From a virus, in the IMG/VR virus record IMGVR_UViG_3300014913_001037, positions 1 to 22,800 of that record: 22,800 bases of DNA; one strand, written 5' to 3'. Under the pieces are notes generated by a model that had not been told where the DNA came from, searched no databases, and worked only from the letters and a program-made list of their open reading frames with translations. Position numbers and translations under genes: made by a program. The stretch's first letter is position 1. Each line of letters opens with the position of its first letter. Below, piece after piece: positions 1 through 7,180 of the stretch.

Positions 1-1
1 G

Positions 2-718
2 TCAGATTTTATGCAGAAGGCAATAGGTGAACTCGGCACGAGGGCTGTTTTAGAAACCGGAGACTATGTTTTTTATTCATTGCGGGGAAATTCAATTGGA
101 ATAGAAAACAAGGAATGGCTAGGGGATTTGTTGACAAGCCTATTATCTGGAAGTCTTGCTGATCAATGCTCGAGACTAGCTGAAGAGTATGAAGTTCCTA
201 TACTTCTAACTAGAGGGCCAATTTATCTTACTGACCAAGGAAATCTTGAACGGAGGTACTGGAGAACGAAAGATGGGAAGCCGAACTTGGTTCATGTTGA
301 TACAAATTACCGGTACATTGATGTATTACTCGCTTTGATGTCTTTGTGGACCACTCTTGGCATCTTGCCAGTCTACGTCCAGAATGAAAAATATGCAGCA
401 AAGTTTATTATCGAATTATACCGGTGGTTTCAAAAACCTGATGAGGAACATGGGAAATGGATTATTGAGCAAAGAAAAAGGCTTCCAATGATTTTATTGG
501 AACCCACGCCAGAAAGAGTTCTTCGTTCAATCCCCGGTATCGGTCCGGAACTAGCGAAAAATTTGATTCGTCATTTTGGATCGCTTAAAGCTGTTGCAAA
601 CGCCGATATCGAGGAATTGAATCATGTTGCTAAGATAGGCAAGAAAAAGGCCTCGAAGCTGTACGATGTATTCAATGAAGTTTGCACTCCCAGTGAGCAA
701 AGTAACAACGGAGAATAA
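2..718 (+). CDS. ERCC4 (XPF/MUS81-like) nuclease with C-terminal helix-hairpin-helix, 5' end cut by window
   Basis: Probable structure-specific DNA endonuclease acting on branched DNA in phage replication or recombination. The first visible ATG is at 11, but the frame is open to the window edge and the N-terminal metal-binding strand with the DxRE-type motif expected in this family is absent, so the gene is 5'-partial. Counting from the ATG at 11, the GDY motif is at residues 17-19 and the ERK-type catalytic motif reads E32-N33-K34, followed by the usual DLL..SL helix; Asn replaces the canonical Arg. Residues about 170-223 form a tandem helix-hairpin-helix region (SIPGIGPELAKNL, then VAKIGKKKASKL), as in XPF/Hef proteins. 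The stop at 716-718 lies just before the inferred start of the ASCH gene. Family assignment is by motif reading; activity is inferred. Confidence 0.8.
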   Translation, partial: SDFMQKAIGELGTRAVLETGDYVFYSLRGNSIGIENKEWLGDLLTSLLSGSLADQCSRLAEEYEVPILLTRGPIYLTDQGNLERRYWRTKDGKPNLVHVDTNYRYIDVLLALMSLWTTLGILPVYVQNEKYAAKFIIELYRWFQKPDEEHGKWIIEQRKRLPMILLEPTPERVLRSIPGIGPELAKNLIRHFGSLKAVANADIEELNHVAKIGKKKASKLYDVFNEVCTPSEQSNNGE

Positions 719-722
719 GAAA

Positions 723-1160
723 TTGAAAGCGCTGAGTGTAAAGCAACCTTGGGCATGGTTGATCTGTGATGGGATAGCCACAGAAGAAGGTAAAATCTAT
801 AAGAATATTGAGAACAGAACCTGGGCCACTGAAATTCGAGGACGTATTTTTATTCACGCAAGCAAGAGGTGGGATGAAACAGCAATGGATTGGCTCAGGG
901 CGAAAGAAATAGGAACGCACGAAAGCCGAGAATTTTTACGATCTTTACTATTACCAAGAGGAGCTATTATCGGCGAGGTGGAAATCATCGACTGTGTAAA
1001 ACAACATCAATCTACTTGGTTTACCGGTCCTTATGGATTCGTGTTAGTTAACCCTGTTAAGTTTCAAGTACCGATCCCGTGTAAAGGACAATTAGGATTC
1101 TTTGAAGTAAACACAGATTTAATGGAAAAGATCAAGGAGGGGAATAACTATGAAGATTAA
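723..1160 (+). CDS. ASCH-domain protein
   Basis: ASCH domains are small beta-barrel folds related to PUA and are thought to bind RNA or modified nucleotides; some act as N4-acetylcytidine amidohydrolases. The hallmark N-terminal stretch LKALSVKQPWAWLI is present, followed by NIENRTW, IFIHASKRW and the C-terminal strand GQLGFFEV. The frame extends upstream to an ATG at 666, but that start has no ribosome binding site and overlaps the nuclease gene by about 50 bases. A TTG at 723 lies 9 bases after GGAG (710-713) and puts the start exactly where family members begin (MKALSxxQPW), so I chose it. The end overlaps the clamp gene by 11 bases, indicating translational coupling. Function in this phage is unknown; RNA binding or nucleoside processing are the candidates. 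Confidence 0.82.
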   Translation: MKALSVKQPWAWLICDGIATEEGKIYKNIENRTWATEIRGRIFIHASKRWDETAMDWLRAKEIGTHESREFLRSLLLPRGAIIGEVEIIDCVKQHQSTWFTGPYGFVLVNPVKFQVPIPCKGQLGFFEVNTDLMEKIKEGNNYED

Positions 1161-2235
1161 ATGTGATGCTCAAAGGCTTAGGAAAGCCACTTCGATAATA
1201 GGCAAAGGAAACGGGAGTCACGTGTCTCCAACTCAACATATGTTTCTCGAGGCATCTGACATAGCAGTAGCTAAAGGAAGTGCAGAGAGCAAGATAGTAT
1301 GTAACTTGAAAGCCGAAATAGAAGAAAGAGGCGAAGTCTTAATTCCGATTTTGCAACTGCATAGATTCTTGAGAAGAGATATGGGAATGGTTACTATTAG
1401 CGCCGTTGAAAAACCTGACAAGTATATAGTCACTCTCTCTGAACAAAATAACGGAGACAGTAAAATGGTATTTTCTCGGCTACGGACTGACGAATCCTTT
1501 CCGATCCCCCGGTGCGATATGGACGCAATTCAACTGGATAAGAAATTCACGGAAAATCTCGCTAAAGTACTGACTACAGCTTCCCCGGATAAGACAAGAC
1601 CTATTTTGAACGGAGTCCTTGCAAAATTTGAGGGGCAGAAATTATATCTCGTTTCTTCCGATGGATTTCGTCTGACTCGTATACAAATGCCAACAGATAC
1701 TGACGCTGAAAGAAGTTTTACGATTCCTACAAAATCTGCCCGTCTCATCTCTAAGTATCTGGGTAGTAAAGTTGGAATTAGATTCAACGGTGAAGAAGTG
1801 TGGTTTGAAGAGGACGGAGTATCGATAATTGTTCCTCCAATAAAAGGAGAATTTCCAGAATTTACCTCTAAGATTCCCAGTCCCAAGTATGCGTGGAGAT
1901 TTACTGTATCTGCTTCGCTGCTCAAAGAAAGGCTGTCACAGTTTCAACCGGATTCAGAGATAACAAGAATTATGGTGAAGGATCAGTCTTTGAAAATATT
2001 AATGGAAAGCGATGAAGATGGCACTTTCGAAACGACAATCCCTGCTAAGATAGAGAAGGGAGAACTCAAACTTGAAACGAGAAGGATAGCTGTAAACAGG
2101 ACGTATTTACAGGAATACGCGGAAATGTTTGAGGAAATAACTTGCGAAATTCGAGACGAATTATCGCAGATTAGAATTCACGGAAAACCCGAAAATATTT
2201 TAGGCATATTGATGCCAATGTTTGTACCATGGTAG
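1150..2235 (+). CDS. dnaN: DNA polymerase III beta subunit (sliding clamp)
   Basis: Ring-forming processivity factor that tethers DNA polymerase and other clamp-binding proteins to DNA. At 361 residues it has the normal length for bacterial clamps. Recognisable signatures are the second-domain stretch TASPDKTRPILNGVLAKFEG, then LYLVSSDGFRLTRIQM, and the C-terminus ILMPMFVPW, which matches the xxxMPMRL-type ending of bacterial clamps next to the peptide-binding cleft. AAGGAGGGG lies 7-8 bases before the ATG, and the start overlaps the ASCH gene. A phage-encoded bacterial-type clamp suggests a replisome partly independent of the host clamp. No phage DNA polymerase is visible in this window, so its polymerase partner is either elsewhere in the phage or is the host Pol III. 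Confidence 0.93.
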   Translation: MKIKCDAQRLRKATSIIGKGNGSHVSPTQHMFLEASDIAVAKGSAESKIVCNLKAEIEERGEVLIPILQLHRFLRRDMGMVTISAVEKPDKYIVTLSEQNNGDSKMVFSRLRTDESFPIPRCDMDAIQLDKKFTENLAKVLTTASPDKTRPILNGVLAKFEGQKLYLVSSDGFRLTRIQMPTDTDAERSFTIPTKSARLISKYLGSKVGIRFNGEEVWFEEDGVSIIVPPIKGEFPEFTSKIPSPKYAWRFTVSASLLKERLSQFQPDSEITRIMVKDQSLKILMESDEDGTFETTIPAKIEKGELKLETRRIAVNRTYLQEYAEMFEEITCEIRDELSQIRIHGKPENILGILMPMFVPW

Positions 2236-2274
2236 AAATTAAGAGAAACAAAAAAAAAGAGAAAGGAGGCAGAC

Positions 2275-2568
2275 ATGTATTGCAAATATTGTGGAAAGGA
2301 GTTAGGCCCTCATGCTAGACAATGTCCTAACTGTGGCGAAGAGGTAACTTATACTTCGGGGTCGGGGCTTATAGTAGCAGGATACGTCTGTGCTGGGCTA
2401 TCGCTCATAATCTTCCCTTTGCCTTTAGGTATAGCAGGGGCAATTATCGGAGCCATTAACATAGGAAAGGGCAGGACTACACATGGTATAGTTCAGATTG
2501 TCCTATCCGTGGTTTTGGGAATGGCAGGCGCACTGCTTGGACTGCTTGCTTGGGGACTATTATTTTAA
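2275..2568 (+). CDS. Zinc-ribbon membrane protein
   Basis: A 97-residue protein with an N-terminal zinc ribbon (C3-xx-C6 ... C17-xx-C20) followed by two hydrophobic helices, at about residues 29-58 and 67-97, joined by a short polar turn (INIGKGRTTHG). The layout resembles zinc-ribbon plus DUF4190-like membrane proteins common in bacteria. A very strong ribosome binding site (AAAGGAGG) lies just before the ATG. The ribbon probably faces the cytoplasm. Role unknown; a membrane-associated accessory or superinfection-related function is possible, but nothing in the sequence decides this. Confidence 0.75.
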   Translation: MYCKYCGKELGPHARQCPNCGEEVTYTSGSGLIVAGYVCAGLSLIIFPLPLGIAGAIIGAINIGKGRTTHGIVQIVLSVVLGMAGALLGLLAWGLLF

Positions 2569-2572
2569 CAAA

Positions 2573-2590
2573 TTGCAAAGACATTTGCAA
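2573..2590. promoter_or_regulatory. Perfect inverted repeat between genes
   Basis: TTGCAAA-GACA-TTTGCAA: two perfect 7-base arms with a 4-base spacer in the short gap between the zinc-ribbon gene and the cupin gene. It is AT-rich and not followed by a T-run, so it does not look like an intrinsic terminator. A protein-binding operator or a mild RNA hairpin near the cupin translation start are the options. Confidence 0.4.
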
Positions 2591-2640
2591 GATGTCCCGA
2601 AATTTAAAAAAGAATGGCGAAGAGGAAGAATTTTAAATTG

Positions 2641-2994
2641 ATGAAGATTGTTAAACCGTGGGGGTATGAAGAATTACTTGTTAATAATGGCGTGTACGTT
2701 GTGAAGAAACTATTCGTTAGGAAGAATGAGAGGCTGAGTCTCCAGTTGCATAAATCTAAGAAAGAGACTTGGCTTGTATGGAAAGGCAAAGGGGAAATAG
2801 TATTAGGAACTGAAACAATCGAGTTCGAAATCAAAGAGCTGCCTAAAATAATTGATATTCCAGCTGGAACAATTCATCGTGTATGTGCGGACACCGATAC
2901 TTACATTTATGAAGTATCTACTCCGGAATTGGAAGATGTCGTTCGACTTCAAAATGACTACGGCAGAGTTGACAGAAAGACAGGAAGGGACTGA
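2641..2994 (+). CDS. Cupin protein, type II phosphomannose isomerase-like
   Basis: A single-domain cupin of 118 residues from the ATG at 2641. It begins VKPWGYEELL and continues with cupin motif 1 (LSLQLHKSKKETWLVWKGKGEI) and motif 2 (IDIPAGTIHRV), then EVSTPELEDVVRLQNDYGR. This order matches the C-terminal isomerase domain of type II mannose-6-phosphate isomerases, and the metal-binding His and Glu residues of the cupin fold are present. The frame also offers an upstream ATG at 2614, but that one lacks a ribosome binding site, whereas AGAGGAAG (2621-2628) precedes 2641 and homologues start at this point. It lies two genes before a sugar-type nucleotidyltransferase, so both may act on a nucleotide-sugar precursor. 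Sugar isomerase or epimerase function is inferred from the family. Confidence 0.78.
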   Translation: MKIVKPWGYEELLVNNGVYVVKKLFVRKNERLSLQLHKSKKETWLVWKGKGEIVLGTETIEFEIKELPKIIDIPAGTIHRVCADTDTYIYEVSTPELEDVVRLQNDYGRVDRKTGRD

Positions 2995-2996
2995 TC

Positions 2997-3437
2997 ATGA
3001 AAGAAATCAAGGGAAATATCTGGGATTTTCATGAGCGAAGCTGGGTGGTTATTACTACCAATGGTTCTGTAAAGAGGAATGGCGAGGTAGTGATGGGTCG
3101 CGGAGTTGCTTTACAAGCTAAGAAGAAATTTCCGGATCTTCCAAAGATATTAGGAAATTGTATTAACGGTCCAATTGGGAACCATGTAACTTTACAGCCA
3201 ATATTTCATCTCTTAACTTTTCCAGTCAAACACAACTGGTATGAAAAAGCGGATCTGAAATTGATAAAGCGGAGTTGCGAGGAACTCCTTGAAACAGTAG
3301 ACATCCTCAAACCACCATTCTATATGGTACGACCAGGATGTGGAAATGGGGGTTTGAGCTGGGAGAAAGAAGTTAAGCCTATCCTGGAGAAATATTTAGA
3401 CGATCGGTTCATAGTGGTAGAGAAGAATAGAATTTAA
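2997..3437 (+). CDS. Macro-domain protein (ADP-ribose binding/hydrolase-like)
   Basis: A 146-residue macro domain. Visible family features are the N-terminal strand VVITTNGSVKRNGEVVMGRGVALQAKKKFP, which contains the Asn and the GRGVA loop of the ADP-ribose pocket, and the later VRPGCGNGGLSWE phosphate-binding loop. Macro domains bind ADP-ribose or remove it from proteins or DNA. Phages commonly carry this short type, where counteracting host ADP-ribosylation (for example DarT-like toxins) or recycling ADP-ribose phosphate has been proposed; which applies here is inference. GGAAGGGA lies before the ATG, and the gene starts 2 bases after the cupin stop, so the two are probably co-translated. 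Confidence 0.88.
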   Translation: MKEIKGNIWDFHERSWVVITTNGSVKRNGEVVMGRGVALQAKKKFPDLPKILGNCINGPIGNHVTLQPIFHLLTFPVKHNWYEKADLKLIKRSCEELLETVDILKPPFYMVRPGCGNGGLSWEKEVKPILEKYLDDRFIVVEKNRI

Positions 3438-3468
3438 TCCTAGCTCCATTGAACAGCGGAGGGACAAG

Positions 3469-3969
3469 ATGTGCATCGATTGTACAAGTGGAGAAACTCA
3501 TCATGTAGTAGAAAGGCCCCAAACTATCGTTGCTTGTTCGGGAGGTTTTGATCCTTTGCATGTGGGCCATCTGAGATTGTTTAAAGCTGCACGGGAACTC
3601 GGTGATAAGTTAGTGGTCATTCTGAATTCAGATGAGTTCTTGATGAAAAAGAAAGGGAATGTTTTTATGCCTTTTTCGGAACGCAAAGAGCTTCTAGAAG
3701 GTGTTCGGTACGTTGATGAAGTAATCGGGAGTATCGACAAGGACATGTCGGTATGTGAGACCTTGAAGATGATTAAACCGACTATTTTTGCCAACGGAGG
3801 TGACAGAGAAACTGAGAGGGATATTCCAGAGGCTGAAGTCTGTAGAAGCCTTGGTATAAAGATGGTGTTTGGGGTTGGTGGTGGCAAGATTCAGTCGAGT
3901 AGCAGGTTGGTTGAGCGAGCAAAGAACTTGAGCAAGAGATCTGGCAGTCAGGGAGAAAAGAAGCGGTGA
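3469..3969 (+). CDS. HxGH-type nucleotidyltransferase (RfaE2/TagD-like)
   Basis: Transfers a nucleotidyl group from ATP or CTP to a phosphorylated sugar or alcohol. The signature GGFDPLHVGH (residues 25-34, with H31 and H34 as the HxGH pair), the conserved basic segment KKKGN (60-64), FANGGDR (107-113) and the SSSR loop at 143-146 (position of the ISSTxxR motif) are all present. A 166-residue single domain fits ADP-heptose synthase C-terminal domains and glycerol-3-phosphate cytidylyltransferases. It has an extra Cys/His-containing N-terminal tail (MCIDC...HH) of about 18 residues before the first strand. GCGGAGGGA precedes the ATG. Substrate cannot be decided from sequence; proximity to the cupin favours a sugar phosphate. 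Confidence 0.85.
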   Translation: MCIDCTSGETHHVVERPQTIVACSGGFDPLHVGHLRLFKAARELGDKLVVILNSDEFLMKKKGNVFMPFSERKELLEGVRYVDEVIGSIDKDMSVCETLKMIKPTIFANGGDRETERDIPEAEVCRSLGIKMVFGVGGGKIQSSSRLVERAKNLSKRSGSQGEKKR

Positions 3970-4021
3970 CAAATATCTAGCTAAAATCGGAAACGGGGGC
4001 TAATAGCTGAAAGGAGGGAAA

Positions 4022-4309
4022 ATGAAGAGTATTCTAATAGCTATTCTCGTTATAGTTAGTATAGTTCTGGGACTGATTGCATTTTCAAATTCTCGGATGT
4101 ATGTGCCAGATCCTATACGGGATGGTAAGATACACATAGAAATAATACAGCAGAATGCTCTTAGGGGTAATCTAGCATCATCTGAAGATGTCAAAGAGGC
4201 AGCTAATTCGTTCTTATCATTGTCAAATATCACCGTTTTGGATTGTGTATTTAAGCCTGCGTCAGGAGGGCGAGTTGCTACTATGATCATAACTTACATA
4301 GCATGGTGA
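4022..4309 (+). CDS. Small N-terminally anchored protein, function unknown
   Basis: A 95-residue protein with one N-terminal hydrophobic helix (about residues 4-22, ILIAILVIVSIVLGLIAFS) and a short extracytoplasmic domain. It is either a signal anchor or an uncleaved signal peptide. AAGGAGGG immediately before the ATG makes translation likely. Not recognised. It ends 32 bases before the preferred start of the DUF5131 gene. Confidence 0.6.
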   Translation: MKSILIAILVIVSIVLGLIAFSNSRMYVPDPIRDGKIHIEIIQQNALRGNLASSEDVKEAANSFLSLSNITVLDCVFKPASGGRVATMIITYIAW

Positions 4310-4341
4310 TGAAAATCGCAAAGCAAAACCGAGGAAATCTA

Positions 4342-5250
4342 ATGAATATAACAAGTATAGAGTGGGTGCAAAATCCCGATGGTAGTCAAGGATATACACT
4401 TAACAGTAAGACGGGTTGCAAAAATCATACATCAGAAGGTTTGTGCCTTGGAGGATTATTCCCTTGCTATGCTTACAGGCTTGCAAGAGGAAGATTGAAG
4501 AAAAGATATCTAAAAAATAATATGGTGGTCAAGACTGGATTCGAAACACTCGGATTCAAAGATCCCTTCTACCCCCGTTTCTGGCCAGAAAGATTAAAGC
4601 AACCATACCAGAACAAAAAGCCTGTTGGCATATTTCTTGACGACATGAGCGATTGGATGGGAGATTACTGGCCCGAAGAATGGACAAAGCAAGAGCTTCA
4701 AATGATGAGAGAAAATCCCTGGCACAGATTTTATACCCTGACGAAGCAGCCACAGAATTTAATCAAATTCTCCCCCTTCCCAGATAACTGTTGGGTAGGC
4801 ATCACAGCTACAAATGACATTATGTTCAGAATTGCCAGTAATTACCTAGCCAAAGTAAAGGCAAAAGTTAAGTATTATAGCTTTGAACCTTTGCTACATT
4901 GGGACTTCAAGGCTAATTGGGACAGGAATAATATATGCTTGATTGATCGCTTCAGAGACGTAAACTGGATAATCATTGGAGCTTGTACTGGCTTAAATAA
5001 GGACATAGAACTGCTGAGTGCTAAATATCCTGATCTTTGGGAGAAGATATTGTATAACAATAAACGGGCATTATTCCCCAAAGTTGAGTGGGTAGAAGAA
5101 TTAGTCGAAGCCGCGGATAAGGCTGGAATACCGGTATTCCTAAAAGATAACTTAGAGCTGTTATTCGAACCGTATTTTGAAGGAGGATACCCGTGGGCTT
5201 ACAGACGGGGCAGTCTTAGACAAGAGATGCCGGATGCAAATAAAAACTGA
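4342..5250 (+). CDS. DUF5131 family protein (phage Gp37/Gp68-like)
   Basis: Matches the DUF5131 (Gp37/Gp68) pattern: N-terminal SIEWVQNPDG, a Cys-rich segment ending in PCYA (C26, C35 and C42 counted from the ATG at 4342), then LDDMSDW, the WHRFYTLTKQPQNL segment, NCWVGITATN, YYSFEPLL, WIIIGACTG and a C-terminal GIPVFLKDNL. The GC...CYA cysteine set and barrel-like strand order recall radical-SAM/spore photoproduct lyase-like proteins, but the biochemical role of the family is not established to my knowledge. The frame offers an upstream ATG at 4303; I prefer 4342 because GAGGAA (4331-4336) precedes it and homologues start close to S-x-IEW. The spacing between the first two cysteines is longer than in the typical family motif. 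Common in phages and mobile elements. Confidence 0.82.
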   Translation: MNITSIEWVQNPDGSQGYTLNSKTGCKNHTSEGLCLGGLFPCYAYRLARGRLKKRYLKNNMVVKTGFETLGFKDPFYPRFWPERLKQPYQNKKPVGIFLDDMSDWMGDYWPEEWTKQELQMMRENPWHRFYTLTKQPQNLIKFSPFPDNCWVGITATNDIMFRIASNYLAKVKAKVKYYSFEPLLHWDFKANWDRNNICLIDRFRDVNWIIIGACTGLNKDIELLSAKYPDLWEKILYNNKRALFPKVEWVEELVEAADKAGIPVFLKDNLELLFEPYFEGGYPWAYRRGSLRQEMPDANKN

Positions 5251-5281
5251 AAAAGTAATTGCAGGAAGGGAGGACTAAAAA

Positions 5282-5923
5282 ATGGACTATAGAAACAGAG
5301 AAAGTATAATAGCGACAATAAAGAGTTATATGAAAGCATTTAATCAAATGCTGGAGTACTGCTCAAATCTTGAATGTTCTAGCAATGAATTTAACTTCAG
5401 AACAGTTTTGCCTACACGTTGGAGACCTGCTGACAGCGGATATGATTCTGACAAACTCCGCAGGGATGCTAATTATTTGAGCATAGAATTTGCGAATTTG
5501 ATTGAATACGGAAAACCTCGCTTCCTAACAAAGGATTGTTTTGACTACGATAATTTTTTAAAGGTTTCATGGAGTTTAAGAATCCCTTTTGATATCTACT
5601 CATGGGAAAGCGCAAGATATGAATATCCCGATGGATTTGACGGAGAAGGAAATCCCAGAGGGAGAGGTAAATATATTCCTCCACAAATGAGAGAGTGGTG
5701 CTTTCCTCAATTTCTCTACTTAAGTGAATTATCAAAGCAAGTATGGTCATTGCCTGAATTTAATGAGAAGCAAACGGAAGTATTAACCTTCATGGATGAT
5801 AATCCCAATCTAAAAGAGGAATACCGCCAGAAAATCGGTGAAGTTGTTCAACATTATAACGAATGGTTGGATAAACTAAATCAAGCGTCGAACTTAATGA
5901 ACAGTTTACAGAAGAGTGCATAA
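5282..5923 (+). CDS. Hypothetical protein, 213 aa
   Basis: Not recognised. Soluble, mixed-charge protein rich in Tyr and Trp, without a signal peptide, membrane segment or obvious catalytic motif. The N-terminal 30 residues and the C-terminal 60 look helical (NEKQTEVLTF... and ...QASNLMNSLQ). A GGAAGGGAGG site lies 8 bases before the ATG, and the frame is clearly coding. It sits between the DUF5131 gene and the replication-associated gene, so it may be an early phage protein. Confidence 0.7.
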   Translation: MDYRNRESIIATIKSYMKAFNQMLEYCSNLECSSNEFNFRTVLPTRWRPADSGYDSDKLRRDANYLSIEFANLIEYGKPRFLTKDCFDYDNFLKVSWSLRIPFDIYSWESARYEYPDGFDGEGNPRGRGKYIPPQMREWCFPQFLYLSELSKQVWSLPEFNEKQTEVLTFMDDNPNLKEEYRQKIGEVVQHYNEWLDKLNQASNLMNSLQKSA

Positions 5924-5961
5924 ATGTCTACCCAAATTTTTTTTTCGGCTTGAGGTAACTC

Positions 5962-6435
5962 ATGAATGATGAAAAGAAAGGCGACAGAATGGTAAGAGTA
6001 TTGGTAAACAAGCGGACTCAACACAACGGCGATAAAAGTCTGGAAGAGAAAATTGAATACCTGGAAAACAAAATTTCAATCTTGTCCAAGAAGGTGAAAG
6101 ATGTAGAATTAACACTGGAAGAACTGGGAGTTTCTATAACTGGTAATGCAATCTTAAAACTCAGTGAAGAATTTGAACCAAAACAAAGATACGGAAAATT
6201 TAAAAATGTTCTGTTAACTGATAAGGAAAGGAGGAATCTAGATGTAGAACTAGGAACTCGAAAAGCTGAAGATTATATCGAAAGTCTCTCTACCTATTTG
6301 AAGTCCAAAGGCAAACGGTATAAATCTCATTATGCAACGATTCTAAACTGGCATCGCAGAAGGAGAGAAGAAGCAAATGGAAAAGCTTGGTCCGAAGGAC
6401 TTCCCGACAAATACACAGAATCTCCAGACTACTAA
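5962..6435 (+). CDS. Replication-associated protein with coiled coil
   Basis: A 157-residue protein. Residues about 25-60 form a coiled coil (SLEEKIEYLENKISILSKKV, continuing KDVELTLEEL). The C-terminal part contains FKNVLLTDKERRNL ... DYIESLSTYLKSKGKRYKSHYATILNWHRRR, a conserved tail found at the C-terminus of many phage replication initiator/DnaD-type proteins encoded just upstream of DnaC-like loaders. The usual N-terminal winged-helix domain is missing and a coiled coil stands in its place, so this may be a shortened replisome organiser. GAGGT precedes the ATG; a second ATG at 5989 is possible. Its end overlaps the loader gene by 59 bases. Confidence 0.72.
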   Translation: MNDEKKGDRMVRVLVNKRTQHNGDKSLEEKIEYLENKISILSKKVKDVELTLEELGVSITGNAILKLSEEFEPKQRYGKFKNVLLTDKERRNLDVELGTRKAEDYIESLSTYLKSKGKRYKSHYATILNWHRRRREEANGKAWSEGLPDKYTESPDY

Positions 6436-7180
6436 AGAAGAAATTCCTGATGAATATTTTGAAGAGGAGAAATTGCCTTACGGCCCTCTTGAGAATTGTC
6501 CAAAATGCAAAGGAGCTGGATTTGTTCACCGTAAAGGAGCGGATGGCACTATTGATTACAGCAAAGTTTTCCCTTGTAACTACCCCGGGTGTTATCTTGA
6601 TCAGGTGAAAGTGTTTCGTCATAAGAAGATTGTTGCCGATAGCGTCGCTGGTAGTTCGATCATAGATCGATCGCAAACCTTCGAGAATTTTGATGAGAAG
6701 GTGCCCGGAGTGCAACAAGCATATAAAGCGGCATGGCAAATAGCCGAAGGCGTAAACGCAGATTACAAATGGTTGCTTATCTACGGAGGAGTTGGGAACG
6801 GAAAGTCTCATCTACTTAACGCTATTGCAAACCGATTAATTATGCGAGGATTGGATATTAAATTCATGTTGATGGCTGATCTTTTGTCGGAGCTTCGCAT
6901 AGCGATGAATACTAATCAAACTGATTCTAAAGTACAGGAGCTTAAGACAGTATCGTATCTCATAATTGATGAGCTTGGAATCGAATACGGAACAGATTGG
7001 GAACGAGAGAAAATTGAGCAGATTCTGTCATCTCGGTGGAGTCGGGGACTTCATACAATCATAGCAACAAACTGGGATTTTGAAAAGTTATCACCTCGCT
7101 TGAAAAGCAGATTCAAGGATCGTCGATATTCTAGGTATGTACTTAATCGCGGGGAAGATTACCGGGAAAAGAAGAGATGA
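6377..7180 (+). CDS. DnaC-like replicative helicase loader (AAA+ ATPase)
   Basis: Loads the hexameric replicative helicase at the phage origin, using ATP. Seen in order: a zinc-finger-like N-terminal segment (C41, C44, C67, C72), Walker A GGVGNGKS (137-144), Walker B YLIIDELG (194-201), sensor-1 IIATN (228-232) and an arginine-rich SRFKDRR (244-250) in the arginine-finger/box VII position. The 267-residue length fits phage DnaC/DnaI relatives. AGGAGAG lies before the ATG. The 59-base overlap with the preceding gene and the ATGA overlap with the following one show tight coupling. No replicative helicase gene is visible, so it may recruit host DnaB or a phage helicase outside the window. Confidence 0.92.
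   Translation: MEKLGPKDFPTNTQNLQTTKEEIPDEYFEEEKLPYGPLENCPKCKGAGFVHRKGADGTIDYSKVFPCNYPGCYLDQVKVFRHKKIVADSVAGSSIIDRSQTFENFDEKVPGVQQAYKAAWQIAEGVNADYKWLLIYGGVGNGKSHLLNAIANRLIMRGLDIKFMLMADLLSELRIAMNTNQTDSKVQELKTVSYLIIDELGIEYGTDWEREKIEQILSSRWSRGLHTIIATNWDFEKLSPRLKSRFKDRRYSRYVLNRGEDYREKKR

Noticed and set aside
5937-5945. Run of nine T on the + strand before the replication-associated gene
   Set aside because: It follows no stable hairpin, and genes on both sides are in the same direction, so an intrinsic terminator is not supported.
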